From Loigolactobacillus backii (GTDB taxonomy: Bacteria > Bacillota > Bacilli > Lactobacillales > Lactobacillaceae), in NCBI RefSeq assembly GCF_003946275.1, contig NZ_RHNQ01000002.1:33241-97240 (forward strand): a stretch of DNA of 64,000 bases, in the 5' to 3' direction. The position numbers and the translations under genes were made by a program. Position 1 is the first letter of the stretch. Every line of letters begins with the position of its first letter. Shown here piece after piece: positions 51,918 to 60,731 of the stretch. The notes beneath the pieces were generated by a model. The model was not told the origin of the DNA. It did not search any database and saw nothing but the letters and a program-made list of their open reading frames with translations.

Positions 51918-53105
51918 ATGGCATTATCACGTAAGGTTCAACAGGTTCAGCCATCAGCAACGCTGGCCATGTCTAGTAAAACAAAGGAAATGATTGCAAA
52001 GGGGATTGACGTGATTAATCTTTCCATTGGGGAACCAGATTTTACAACGCCAAAGGCAATCGGGGATGCAGCAATCGCAGCAATCAACTCTGGCAAAGCA
52101 AGCTTTTATACGCCAGCAGGTGGACTGCCTGAATTAAAGACGGCGATTCGAGCCCGAATTAAAGCAGAAGATGGCGTTGATTATCGGCAAAATCAAGTGA
52201 TTGTCACGGATGGCGCTAAGTTTGCATTATTTTTAATTTTTCAAGTTATTTTAAATCCTGGTGACAACGTCTTATTGCCAGAACCATTTTGGGTAAGTTA
52301 CTCAGAACAGGTTCGCTTAGCTGGTGGTCAGCCATTAGCCATTAAGGCAAGTGGCAAGGACCATAAAGTAACGGTGGCAGATCTGGAACAGATGCGGACG
52401 CCGCAAACGCAGGCAATGGTCATTAATTCACCTCAAAACCCTTCTGGCCTACTCTATACAGCGGAAGAATTACGGGAATTAGGTAACTGGGCAGTGGCAC
52501 ACGATATTTTAATTGTTGCTGACGATATTTACAGTAACCTAGTTTATAACGGCAATCAGTTTACGTCATTGGTCAGTTTGGGTGAAGCAATTAAAAAGCA
52601 GACACTCTTAGTGACCGGCGTTTCTAAAACCTATGCGATGACAGGTTGGCGGATTGGCTACGTTTTAGGTGATCCACAAATTATTAAGGCCATGAATACA
52701 GTGGCTAGTCACGCAACGGGTAATCCGGCGGCAGTTAGTCAGTACGCTGCCTTGGCAGGCCTTAATGGTGATCAGAAGGATGCTGAAAAAATGCGGTTAG
52801 CTTTTGAAAAGCGACTCAATCTCCTTTACCCGAAAATTCAAAGTCTACCTGGCTTTGAAATTGAGACCAAGCCGCAGGGAGCTTTCTACATTTTCCCGAA
52901 GGTTAAACAAGCGGTTGCTCAATGTGGTTATTCAACAACTGAGGAATTTGTTGAAGCCTTACTTGAGGAAGCTCACGTTGCAGTAGTATCCGGGCGTTCT
53001 TTTGGGCAACCCGATTACATTCGGATCAGTTACGCAACGGATCAGGCGTCATTAGATGAGGCTTACAAACGAACCAAAGATTTTTTGGAAACAAAAAGTA
53101 AGTAA
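51918..53105 (+). CDS. aspB: Aspartate aminotransferase (class I, PLP-dependent)
   Basis: A 395-residue fold-type I aminotransferase. The PLP lysine is in VSKTYAMTGWRIGYV, the PLP-contact motif is NSPQNPSGLLYT, and the phosphate and substrate region DDIYSNLVYNG is normal. It would interconvert aspartate and oxaloacetate. ATG 51918 is used because GGGAAG lies 8 nt upstream; the GTG at 51909 is inside that SD. It stands between the ypmB-like gene and asnS, an order conserved in Firmicutes. Confidence 0.93.
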   Translation: MALSRKVQQVQPSATLAMSSKTKEMIAKGIDVINLSIGEPDFTTPKAIGDAAIAAINSGKASFYTPAGGLPELKTAIRARIKAEDGVDYRQNQVIVTDGAKFALFLIFQVILNPGDNVLLPEPFWVSYSEQVRLAGGQPLAIKASGKDHKVTVADLEQMRTPQTQAMVINSPQNPSGLLYTAEELRELGNWAVAHDILIVADDIYSNLVYNGNQFTSLVSLGEAIKKQTLLVTGVSKTYAMTGWRIGYVLGDPQIIKAMNTVASHATGNPAAVSQYAALAGLNGDQKDAEKMRLAFEKRLNLLYPKIQSLPGFEIETKPQGAFYIFPKVKQAVAQCGYSTTEEFVEALLEEAHVAVVSGRSFGQPDYIRISYATDQASLDEAYKRTKDFLETKSK

Positions 53106-53128
53106 TAACAGAGTTAGGGGAATTTTAA

Positions 53129-54427
53129 ATGGTTGAACAGATTAGTATTATTGACGCTAAAGAACACGTCAATGAACAGGTTAAAATTGGTGCTTGGCTA
53201 ACGGATAAACGCTCAAGCGGCAAAATTGCTTTTCTACAATTACGTGACGGGACGGCCTATTTTCAGGGCGTTTTGGTCAAAAGTGCAGTTTCTGAAGAAA
53301 TTTTCCAGTTGGCCAAGGAACTCCATCAAGAAGCGAGCTTGTGGATCTACGGTGAAATTCATCAGGATACGCGCTCTAAATTTGGCTATGAAATTGAGAT
53401 TTCCAATTTGGAGTTAGTTGGAGAAAGTCATGATTATCCAATTACGCCAAAAGAACACGGTGTCGATTTTTTGATGGATCACCGGCACCTGTGGCTGCGC
53501 TCGACACGACCTCACGCCATTTTGAAGATTCGTAACGAGGTCATTCGGGCAACTTACCAATTTTATAACGATCGAGAATTCACTAAGATTGATGCACCAA
53601 TTCTAACGGGTAGTGCACCTGAAGGAACCACTGAACTATTTCATACTGAATATTTTGGTCGGGATGCCTATCTATCTCAAAGTGGGCAATTATATGAAGA
53701 AGCTGGAGCCATGGCGTTTGGCAAAGTCTTTTCGTTTGGGCCAACTTTTCGTGCTGAAGAATCTAAAACACGCCGGCATTTAATCGAATTCTGGATGATT
53801 GAACCAGAAATGGCCTTTATGCACCAAGAAGAAAGTTTAAAAATTCAAGAAGAATACGTCGCCTATTTGGTTCAAAACGTTTTGGATCATTGTGACTATG
53901 AACTGGATGTTTTAGGCCGGGATAAGGAAGTTTTACGGCGTTACACTAAGTTGCCTTATAATCGAATTACGTATGATGAAGCAATTAAAATGTTGCAAAA
54001 GGGTGGCCTTGACGCCGACTGGGGCCTTGATTTTGGTTCGCCAGAAGAGACTTATTTGGCCGATCAGTTTGAACAGCCTGTTTTCGTTTTAAACTACCCG
54101 AAGGCAATCAAACCATTTTACATGAAACCTCACCCAACACGGGATGATGTCGTCATTTGTGCTGATTTATTAGCGCCGGAAGGTTATGGTGAAATCATTG
54201 GCGGTAGTGAACGTGCTACTGACTACAATTATTTATTAGCGCAGATTAGGGCTGCTGGGCTGGATCCAAAAGAATATGAATGGTACCTTGATCTACGCAA
54301 ATACGGTAGTGTGCCACATTCTGGTTTTGGACTTGGTTTAGAGCGAGCAATCGTCTGGATTTGTGGCATTGACCATGTACGTGAGGCAATTCCGTTCCCT
54401 AGATTATTAAATCGAATTTACCCGTAA
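53129..54427 (+). CDS. asnS: Asparagine--tRNA ligase
   Basis: A 432-residue class IIb aminoacyl-tRNA synthetase. An N-terminal OB anticodon-binding domain ([20 protein letters not shown]) is followed by the catalytic domain with motif 2 ([20 protein letters not shown]) and motif 3 ([15 protein letters not shown]). It charges tRNA-Asn. The ATG follows TTAGGGG. It lies 23 bp after aspB, so aspartate/asparagine supply and tRNA charging are linked. Confidence 0.97.
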   Translation: MVEQISIIDAKEHVNEQVKIGAWLTDKRSSGKIAFLQLRDGTAYFQGVLVKSAVSEEIFQLAKELHQEASLWIYGEIHQDTRSKFGYEIEISNLELVGESHDYPITPKEHGVDFLMDHRHLWLRSTRPHAILKIRNEVIRATYQFYNDREFTKIDAPILTGSAPEGTTELFHTEYFGRDAYLSQSGQLYEEAGAMAFGKVFSFGPTFRAEESKTRRHLIEFWMIEPEMAFMHQEESLKIQEEYVAYLVQNVLDHCDYELDVLGRDKEVLRRYTKLPYNRITYDEAIKMLQKGGLDADWGLDFGSPEETYLADQFEQPVFVLNYPKAIKPFYMKPHPTRDDVVICADLLAPEGYGEIIGGSERATDYNYLLAQIRAAGLDPKEYEWYLDLRKYGSVPHSGFGLGLERAIVWICGIDHVREAIPFPRLLNRIYP

Positions 54428-54478
54428 GTTTTTAGTCAGCTGAATTGATTTTTAGTTAGATAATTTATAAAATACAGG

Positions 54479-54576
54479 CGCGAAGCAAAAGATCGTTTAT
54501 TTTAGCGTAATGATGGATAAAAGACAGAATTTTACTGTTTTTTATTGGACACGCTAGTTAATTCTTTTGTTTCGCG
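54479..54576. repeat. 98-bp imperfect palindromic element upstream of dnaD
   Basis: Outer arms CGCGAAGCAAAAG / CTTTTGTTTCGCG match at 12 of 13 positions. Inner arms TAGCGT/ACGCTA and an ATAAAA-ACAG/CTGTT-TTTTAT pairing lie in register, so nearly the whole segment folds as one long hairpin. It could be a MITE or an RNA structure in the asnS-dnaD gap. Confidence 0.45.
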
Positions 54577-54607
54577 TTCTTTAGACAAATAAAAAAGGAT
54601 GAAGAAT

Positions 54608-55339
54608 ATGGCAGAGGCCAACTTTATGCATCAATTTATTAATGCTGGCGAAACAGCAATTTCTAATTTGTTGTTAGCTCATTTTCACGAGCTTGGTCTA
54701 ACTAACGATGAATTTTTACTTTATTTACAATTGGAAAGTTTTCATTCTGGTGGCAATGATTTTCCAGATATGACGATGGTTGCCGATCGTTTACACTTGG
54801 CAACCTCACAGGTTTATCAAATGTTGCACCGACTGATTCAAAAAAAAGTTCTGGAAATTCAGACCTCACAAGATAAATCAGGTCGCAGTCAAGATCATTA
54901 CGATTTTTCATTGCTGTACGATAAATTGGCCACTTTATCATTACAACAAACGCAGCAGGTTGCCACTGCAAAAAAAGATGATAGTCGGCAGAAATTATTT
55001 GAAGCGATTGAGGCTGAGTTCGGCCGGCCACTGTCACCAATTGAATTGGAAACGATTGGCGCCTGGCTGGATGAAGATCACTACCAACCTGAGGTAATCG
55101 AATTAGCATTACGGGAGGCCGTTTTGAATCAGGCTTATAGTCTTAAGTACATGGATCGAATTTTATTAAGCTGGGAACGAAAGCACTTGACAACTAAACA
55201 GCAGATTCAACAGGAAAAGCAGAAACGAACGCAACGTGATTCAAATGCGAAACAACCAGCTAACACTACTAATAATGGACCACAAATTCCGATGTATAAT
55301 TGGGCCGATCCTGATGAGCAATCTGGATCAAAAGAATAG
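54608..55339 (+). CDS. dnaD: DnaD-domain replication initiation protein
   Basis: A 243-residue primosomal protein. The N-terminal winged-helix DDBH1 domain (LGLTNDEFLLYLQLESFHSG ... MVADRLHLATSQVYQMLHRL) is followed by the DDBH2 domain (FEAIEAEFGRPLSPIELETI to LLSWERKHL), then a Gln/Asn-rich tail ending in the conserved YNWADPDEQ. It helps load the helicase at oriC and at stalled forks. ATG 54608 has AAAAGGA 8 nt upstream; ATG 54599 is too close to it. It is 9 bp before nth, a typical dnaD-nth pair. Confidence 0.94.
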   Translation: MAEANFMHQFINAGETAISNLLLAHFHELGLTNDEFLLYLQLESFHSGGNDFPDMTMVADRLHLATSQVYQMLHRLIQKKVLEIQTSQDKSGRSQDHYDFSLLYDKLATLSLQQTQQVATAKKDDSRQKLFEAIEAEFGRPLSPIELETIGAWLDEDHYQPEVIELALREAVLNQAYSLKYMDRILLSWERKHLTTKQQIQQEKQKRTQRDSNAKQPANTTNNGPQIPMYNWADPDEQSGSKE

Positions 55340-55348
55340 GGAGATGAT

Positions 55349-56002
55349 GTGGTGTTATCTAAAACTAAAACACAGTATGCTGTTAAGGTAATGGGAGAAA
55401 TGTTTCCTGATGCGCGGCCATCGTTACGTGCGGCAAGTCCGTTTCAATATTTGGTTTCGGTGATGTTAAGCGCCCAGGCAACGGATATTTCAGTTAATAA
55501 GGTAACCCCACAACTCTTTAAACATTTTCCGACAGCGATTGAAATGGCCGCGGCGACCGAAACGGCTATTCAGCAGGATATTCATTCAATTGGCTTGTAC
55601 CGAAATAAGGCGAAGCACATAAAGGCGACTAGTCAGGCGCTTTTGGTTAACTTTGCGGGGGTTGTCCCGAGCAATCGGCAAGATTTAATGAGTCTACCCG
55701 GTGTTGGTCGAAAAACTGCCGATGTGGTTCTGGCCGATGCGTTTGCTGAACCAGCATTTGCGGTGGATACACATGTTGAACGGGTGACCAAGCGGTTACA
55801 CATGGTTCCGCAAAAGGCATCCGTTCTAGAAGTTGAGCAGTTGATGATGCAAAAACTACCTAAAGAAAAGTGGATTACGGCTCACCACCGAATGATTTAT
55901 TTTGGCCGCTATCAGTGTCTTGCGCGGGCGCCAAAGTGTACAACGTGCCCATTACTATCCGTTTGCCTAGCTGGGCAACAGCGTTTGGCTAAGGCAAAAT
56001 AA
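55349..56002 (+). CDS. nth: Endonuclease III
   Basis: A 217-residue DNA glycosylase/AP lyase for oxidised pyrimidines. The helix-hairpin-helix SLPGVGRKTADVVLADAF holds the catalytic Lys, VDTHVERVTKRL the catalytic Asp, and the C-terminal CLARAPKCTTCPLLSVC is the C-x6-C-x2-C-x5-C Fe-S site. The start is GTG 55349 (a second GTG follows directly) with AGGGAGA upstream. Translationally close to dnaD. Confidence 0.96.
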   Translation: MVLSKTKTQYAVKVMGEMFPDARPSLRAASPFQYLVSVMLSAQATDISVNKVTPQLFKHFPTAIEMAAATETAIQQDIHSIGLYRNKAKHIKATSQALLVNFAGVVPSNRQDLMSLPGVGRKTADVVLADAFAEPAFAVDTHVERVTKRLHMVPQKASVLEVEQLMMQKLPKEKWITAHHRMIYFGRYQCLARAPKCTTCPLLSVCLAGQQRLAKAK

Positions 56003-56042
56003 GTTCTGTGTGCTATTGTTGTTTCTAAAATAGCCAAAAAGG

Positions 56043-56170
56043 AAGGGAGTGTGACAAAAGTCGGTTTTGGGTTTACTGCGTAACGTAAATCCAGACTTTT
56101 GGCGCACGTTCTAGAGCAATGTTCGGAAACAGTAAGAGGCCAGGACTTTTGTCCTGGCCTCTTACTGTTT
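56043..56170. repeat. R1 dispersed repeat, copy 5, with 20-bp terminator hairpin
   Basis: A full-length R1 copy: GGGAGTGTGACAAAAGTCGG, an inner GGGTTTAC ... GTAAATCC inverted repeat, TTGGCGCACGTTCTAGAGC, ATGTTCGGAAACAGTAAGAG. It ends in a 20-bp perfect hairpin (56127-56146 and 56151-56170) with loop TTTT. It separates convergent nth and pbp1A and very likely terminates both. Confidence 0.85.
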
Positions 56171-56177
56171 AGTTATT

Positions 56178-58514
56178 TTATTGCTGCGAATTAGTCTCCG
56201 GCTGTGCTACTGAAGCAGTGTTTTGTTCGGCGCTGCTTTCGGATTGTGCTGGTTGGGAACTACTTTCAGAAACGCTTGATTGGCTACTGGATTCAGAAGA
56301 ACTACTACTTTCGGTGCTGCTACTTTCAGGTTGACTGCTGGATTCCGCAGAACTGCTGCTAGAGCTGGATGGTTGCTCACTTGAAGAAGACGAGCTCATA
56401 AAGCTGCTGCTGTAGCCACTACTACTGCTACGACTGACGCTTTTAGACGTTTTCTTAGGTTGGGTACCGCGAACAAATAGTTCCTTGGTAATCTTGCTAC
56501 TACTTGTTCCAGATCCCGCAATTTGAGCCGGATTAGAACCCTTGAGAATATTCTCGGTAATGACACTACTTGGTTTGATCCAGTCGCTATTTGAAGCCCC
56601 TGTACTGGTCATGGCGTAGGACATTAGCGATTGATAGATGCTACCAGCAATCCGTTGATCAGTGGCATCTAAGCCGTGTTGTTGTGGCTGATCATAACCT
56701 GTCCAAACGGAGATTGCGTAGTCAGGCGTATAGCCAGTAAACCAAGAATCCTTCGACATACTACTAGAAATATTCGTATTATTTTGTAATTCGGCCGTTG
56801 AATAATTAGTTGTGCCGGTTTTACCAGCCTGGTGGACACCGCTAATACTAGCGTTAGTTCCAGTACCATCAGTGATAACGTCCTTTAGTACATCGGTAAT
56901 CATATAGGCTGTTGATTTCTTCATTGCCCGTTTACCTGAAGCATCAAATGAAAGTGTTGTTCCGTCAGGCTTCTCAACTTTATTAATCAAGTAAGGCTTG
57001 TAATAGGTGCCACCATTAGCAAAGGCAGCGTAGGCCGCGGATTCCTGTAGGGAAGAGACCTCAGCACCAATTGCGTTCTGTAAAGTTAAGGGCTGTTTAG
57101 GGGTAATACCAAGACCCTTTAGAAATTCACCACCACGATTGATACCAACTTTGGCCAAAGTTCGAACAGCAGGAACGTTTCTTGACTGTGCTAAAGCCGT
57201 CCGTAGTGAAATCTGACCCATATATTTAAAGTCCCAATCATTTAATTGAATATTAGTACCAGGATAAACGTACTTTGTATCGTTTATCTGCTGATAGGTT
57301 GAGTAATTTAAATATTCAATTGCTGGACCATAATCTAACATTGGTTTCATCGTTGATCCGTTACTACGACTAGTTTGGACGGCACGGTTTAGGCCTAGTT
57401 GAACGTCACCTTGTTTACGACCGCCGATCATGGCCATGACTTTACCATTTTTTACGTTTGTCATAGTAACGCCAGTTTGAAGTAGATCATCAGGAAAATT
57501 AACGTAATCATTAGAATTAACAATATTGTACAAGCGTTTTTGAACATCCAGATTTAAATTTGTGTGAATCTTTAGACCACTTGTATAAGGGTTAAGGCCA
57601 GTTTTACGTTTAACCTCCGCGATAACTTGACTAACATAAGCGTCAATTGTTGGATCACTTTCGCTCTTTTCACTAGCTTGTGCTTGGGCCTGTGTTTTTA
57701 GGCCATCCGTAATTGGCGTGTTTTTAGCCTGATTAGCTTGTTGTTGGGTTAACTTTTTATTTGCCACCATCGATTGCAGAACCGTGTCCCGCCGACTTTT
57801 AGCTGCAGTGGGGTTAACGAAAGGATCGTAGGTGGTTGGTGCCTGGGGCATACCTGCGATTAAGGCCAATTGTGGCAGGTTTAGTTGGCTAAGCGATTTA
57901 CCGTAATAATAATCGGCAGCCGTTCCCATCCCGTAAACACCATTGGCCAGATAAACCTTATTTAAATAAAACTCAAGAATTTGATCCTTAGAGTAGGTAC
58001 GGTCAACCTTTAACGCGAGCCAAGCTTCTTGGGCCTTACGCTTCAGGGTCTGATCAGAAGACTTAGTAGAGAAGACGGATAACTTGACTAATTGTTGGGT
58101 TAAAGTGCTACCGCCTTGTAAACCACTTTCTCCCCGGGCATTAGAAAATGCTGCTCCAACAATCCGAGCCGGATCGATCCCAATATTGGTATAAAAATGA
58201 CGATCTTCAGTGGACACAACAGCGTCCTTTAAAGTTTGGGGAATTTGGTCACCACTGACATAAGTTCGATTTTCTAAGCCAAGCGTTTTAATCTGGTTAC
58301 CACTACTATCATAAATGACTGATGAGGATTTACTGGATAACTTAGCGGTGGTTACTTTTGGTGCGCTCATTGCGTAATAAGTGAACAAACCACCACCAAG
58401 TAGTATAATGGCGACCACAATAGCGATTAGCCAAAGAAAAATCCGTCTAAAGTAGTGTGGCCTTTTCGGTTTTTGTCGTGAGTTACGGGCGACCCGTGAG
58501 TTGTTAGTTGCCAT
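56178..58514 (-). CDS. pbp1A: Class A penicillin-binding protein 1A
   Basis: A 778-residue bifunctional peptidoglycan synthase. A basic N-terminus and one membrane helix (FLWLIAIVVAIILLGGGLFT) lead into a GT51 glycosyltransferase (TEDRHFYTNIGIDPARIVGA, GGSTLTQQLVKLSVF). The transpeptidase follows with active-site SxxK in NGSTMKPMLDYG, SRN in QSRNVPAVR and KTGTT. The last 100 or so residues are a Ser-rich disordered tail. ATG 58514 has AAAGGAG upstream. It overlaps the end of recU by 11 bp, the classic recU-ponA operon. Confidence 0.95.
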   Translation of the reverse strand: MATNNSRVARNSRQKPKRPHYFRRIFLWLIAIVVAIILLGGGLFTYYAMSAPKVTTAKLSSKSSSVIYDSSGNQIKTLGLENRTYVSGDQIPQTLKDAVVSTEDRHFYTNIGIDPARIVGAAFSNARGESGLQGGSTLTQQLVKLSVFSTKSSDQTLKRKAQEAWLALKVDRTYSKDQILEFYLNKVYLANGVYGMGTAADYYYGKSLSQLNLPQLALIAGMPQAPTTYDPFVNPTAAKSRRDTVLQSMVANKKLTQQQANQAKNTPITDGLKTQAQAQASEKSESDPTIDAYVSQVIAEVKRKTGLNPYTSGLKIHTNLNLDVQKRLYNIVNSNDYVNFPDDLLQTGVTMTNVKNGKVMAMIGGRKQGDVQLGLNRAVQTSRSNGSTMKPMLDYGPAIEYLNYSTYQQINDTKYVYPGTNIQLNDWDFKYMGQISLRTALAQSRNVPAVRTLAKVGINRGGEFLKGLGITPKQPLTLQNAIGAEVSSLQESAAYAAFANGGTYYKPYLINKVEKPDGTTLSFDASGKRAMKKSTAYMITDVLKDVITDGTGTNASISGVHQAGKTGTTNYSTAELQNNTNISSSMSKDSWFTGYTPDYAISVWTGYDQPQQHGLDATDQRIAGSIYQSLMSYAMTSTGASNSDWIKPSSVITENILKGSNPAQIAGSGTSSSKITKELFVRGTQPKKTSKSVSRSSSSGYSSSFMSSSSSSEQPSSSSSSSAESSSQPESSSTESSSSSESSSQSSVSESSSQPAQSESSAEQNTASVAQPETNSQQ

Positions 58515-59151
58515 AATGGACTCCTTTACGTGATTCGAGATAATGAATGAGTTGTTCAACTGCGCTAAGATACGGAATTAATGGATTTAAGGCGTAATGA
58601 ATTTCAAAACCTTCAGTTTCAATTGTTTTTAGTGGAATTGATTTACGACCTTGGACCGTTTCTTGTGTATCCCACGCACGAATTAATGGTGTAGCTGGGT
58701 AAACGAACAGTCGCTTTAACGACACAAAACGAATAATTACAAAACAAATACCGTCTTGGCGTAAACAGTGGCGCATATGCTCAATTTGATGTTGGTGAAA
58801 GTTCTTTAGTGGGAAACTTGCTTTATTTTTGGTTTCCTTAGCTTCGAAATCCAGATAGTAACCTTTGTAAACACCATTATAATCAGTTGTTGAGGGTTTA
58901 CGAAAGTAAGCTTCCTTAATGACGGCCGCACTTCTTTTTGGATAATCAACTTTGACAATTTGAATTGGTAATGGTTTTTTATAAACAACGGCGATATCGT
59001 GAGCTAGGTAATAACGATTGCTTTCATTTATTTCTTCTTCTAACGACATACCACGATTGTCAAAACGGACTTCTTGGTTTTTGGGTTGCTTTTTTGGGTT
59101 GTCTTTGGCATCATTTAAGTAAAGCTTGCCATTAGGATAATGAAATGGCAT
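58504..59151 (-). CDS. recU: Holliday junction resolvase RecU
   Basis: A 215-residue resolvase that cuts four-way junctions in recombination and helps chromosome segregation. The conserved N-terminal NRGMSLEEEINESNRYYL, the DYNGVYKGYYLDFEAKETKN catalytic region (Asp, Glu-x-Lys) and FHQHQIEHMRHC are all present. ATG 59151 is set by AGGAG 10-11 nt upstream, better than the GTG three codons before it. It is the first gene of the recU-pbp1A operon, divergent from the ypsA-like gene. Confidence 0.96.
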   Translation of the reverse strand: MPFHYPNGKLYLNDAKDNPKKQPKNQEVRFDNRGMSLEEEINESNRYYLAHDIAVVYKKPLPIQIVKVDYPKRSAAVIKEAYFRKPSTTDYNGVYKGYYLDFEAKETKNKASFPLKNFHQHQIEHMRHCLRQDGICFVIIRFVSLKRLFVYPATPLIRAWDTQETVQGRKSIPLKTIETEGFEIHYALNPLIPYLSAVEQLIHYLESRKGVHYGN

Positions 59152-59174
59152 TTTTATCACACTCCTAGAGCTTT

Positions 59175-59203
59175 ATTATAGCAATTGCGCCGGCCTTTTT
59201 AAA
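59175..59203 (-). promoter_or_regulatory. Promoter of recU-pbp1A
   Basis: On the minus strand TTTAAA (complement of 59198-59203), a 17-bp spacer and TATAAT (complement of 59175-59180) preceded by TGC form an extended -10 promoter 24 bp before recU. Confidence 0.65.
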
Positions 59204-59225
59204 CTTAATTGAGGAAGTGTTAGTC

Positions 59226-59792
59226 ATGCGTGTTTGGGTAAGCGGCTACCGAAGCTATGAACTAGGTATTTTTGATCAGCATGACAAAAAGTTAAAAGTT
59301 ATTAAAGAAGCGTTAAGACAATCTCTGGAACAATTACTGGATGAAGGCCTAGACTGGCTGATAACAGGCGGTCAGCTAGGTGTCGAGCAGTGGTCGCTTG
59401 AGGTTGCAGCTGGGCTCCAAAAGGATTATCCTGAATTGCGAACAGCTTTAATGGAGCCATTTGCCGATTTCGGAAAAAATTGGAACGAAGCGAACCAAAC
59501 AAATTTGGCAGTCGTTAAAAGTAAGGCAACGTTTAGTGCCGCAGTGAGTGATAAGCCGTACCATTCGCCACAGCAACTCCGTAATTATCAAGCATTCATG
59601 TTAAGCCACACTGACCAAGCGCTATTTATTTACGATCCACAGGCGCCGGCAAAGTTACACTACACAATCGAAGCAATTCAGCGATTTCAGGAGACCCATG
59701 ACTACCGTTTAGTCACGATTGATTTTGATACTTTACAGGAAGTTGCGGATAATTTGGCAAATGATGAAGAAAATGGTTTTCAAGCGGAATAA
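59226..59792 (+). CDS. DUF1273 / YpsA-type SLOG-family protein
   Basis: 188 residues, cytosolic. The family start RVWVSGYRSYELGIF, the glycine region DWLITGGQLGVEQWSLEVA and FIYDPQAP are typical of YpsA, a Rossmann-like SLOG protein predicted to bind a nucleotide or its derivative. B. subtilis YpsA has been linked to cell division. The ATG at 59226 has GAGGAAG 8 nt upstream. It lies directly before gpsB, as in many Firmicutes, which fits a division role. Confidence 0.9.
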   Translation: MRVWVSGYRSYELGIFDQHDKKLKVIKEALRQSLEQLLDEGLDWLITGGQLGVEQWSLEVAAGLQKDYPELRTALMEPFADFGKNWNEANQTNLAVVKSKATFSAAVSDKPYHSPQQLRNYQAFMLSHTDQALFIYDPQAPAKLHYTIEAIQRFQETHDYRLVTIDFDTLQEVADNLANDEENGFQAE

Positions 59793-59797
59793 ACTTT

Positions 59798-59805
59798 GCT
59801 ATACT
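59798..59805 (+). promoter_or_regulatory. Extended -10 promoter of gpsB
   Basis: TGCTATACT (TATACT at 59800-59805) overlaps the end region of the ypsA-like gene's 3' flank, 46 bp before the gpsB ATG. No strong -35 is seen. Confidence 0.5.
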
Positions 59806-59851
59806 TAGTGACAGTCATGTTAACGACAGCGTACAATGAGGTGTACATCTA

Positions 59852-60202
59852 ATGGAAAATCTTAATTTTACGACCCAAGATATTCTGCAAAAGGAATTCA
59901 AAAACAAGATGCGGGGTTATGATCCCACAGAAGTAGATGAATTTTTGGACTCAGTGATTAAAGATTACGAGTCTTATCAGGCAGAAGCTGAAAAATTACA
60001 AAGTGATAATCAAAGATTACGAGCAAAAAACGATGAATTGAATAAACAGGTAACTGTTAATAAGGATGTTCAGAGTGCTCAGCCTAATCCAACTGTAACC
60101 AATTTCGATATTTTGAAACGGTTATCTAATTTGGAACGACATGTCTTTGGCGCAAAGTTGGATGACAATAATCAAGATGGTCCGCGTAAGTTAAATAGTT
60201 AA
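59852..60202 (+). CDS. gpsB: Cell division protein GpsB
   Basis: A 116-residue DivIVA-like adaptor that shuttles peptidoglycan synthases such as PBP1 between septum and side wall. The membrane-binding N-terminal domain is plain ([20 protein letters not shown] then [17 protein letters not shown]), followed by a coiled coil ([20 protein letters not shown]) and a C-terminal trimerisation segment ([16 protein letters not shown]). SD GAGGTG lies 8-9 nt before the ATG. Its partner pbp1A lies 1.3 kb away. Confidence 0.95.
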   Translation: MENLNFTTQDILQKEFKNKMRGYDPTEVDEFLDSVIKDYESYQAEAEKLQSDNQRLRAKNDELNKQVTVNKDVQSAQPNPTVTNFDILKRLSNLERHVFGAKLDDNNQDGPRKLNS

Positions 60203-60208
60203 CCATAA

Positions 60209-60596
60209 CGTGTAAATTTCGGGTAATCGCGGTTAGCTTTTGCTAGCTGAGGAAAGTCCATGCCCGCACAGACTGCGATGTCTGTAGTGTTCGTGCTTAG
60301 CCCAATAAGCTAAGGTGCTTTTTTTAAAAGTAATGGCGGAATAAGCTGCTAAGGATTTTATTATCTACGCAGTCACGTTCCTGAAAAGTGCCACAGTGAC
60401 GATGTCGGTTGGAAACAGCCGATTTGGAACGGGTAAACCCCGCGAGCGAGTAACCCAAACTTTGGTAGGGGCGTCTCATGTAAGGAATTGAACGATGCAT
60501 GAGAGCAGATTTTTATCTGCAGATAGATGATTACCCTCGAAACATTTTTCCTGAAAGTGTTTACGAGACGAAACATGGCTTATAGAAATTTACACG
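60209..60596 (+). ncRNA. rnpB: RNase P RNA, type B
   Basis: The catalytic RNA of RNase P, maturing tRNA 5' ends. Complementary ends (CGTGTAAATTT at 60209 and AAATTTACACG at 60586) form helix P1. The universal GAGGAAAGTCCATGC of CR-I is present, as are GGTAAACCCCGCGAGCGAG (CR-IV region) and AGACGAAACATGGCTTATAG near the 3' end (CR-V). Length about 388 nt fits the Bacillus type. Ends are approximate by a few bases. Confidence 0.95.
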
Positions 60597-60607
60597 CTAT
60601 CAGGATG

Positions 60608-60630
60608 GCCCTCCTTTATGGAGGGTTTTT
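60608..60630 (+). terminator. Rho-independent terminator of rnpB
   Basis: A 6-bp stem CCCTCC / GGAGGG with loop TTTAT is followed by T5, directly after rnpB. Confidence 0.85.
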
Positions 60631-60731
60631 CATTAGGTAAAAATTAGTGGGTGTCAGAGGATCGTTTTAAAAAACGCATTTTATTGCACGCGCAAAATAA
60701 AAATAAATAGCAAAAGAAATTGGAGTAAATA

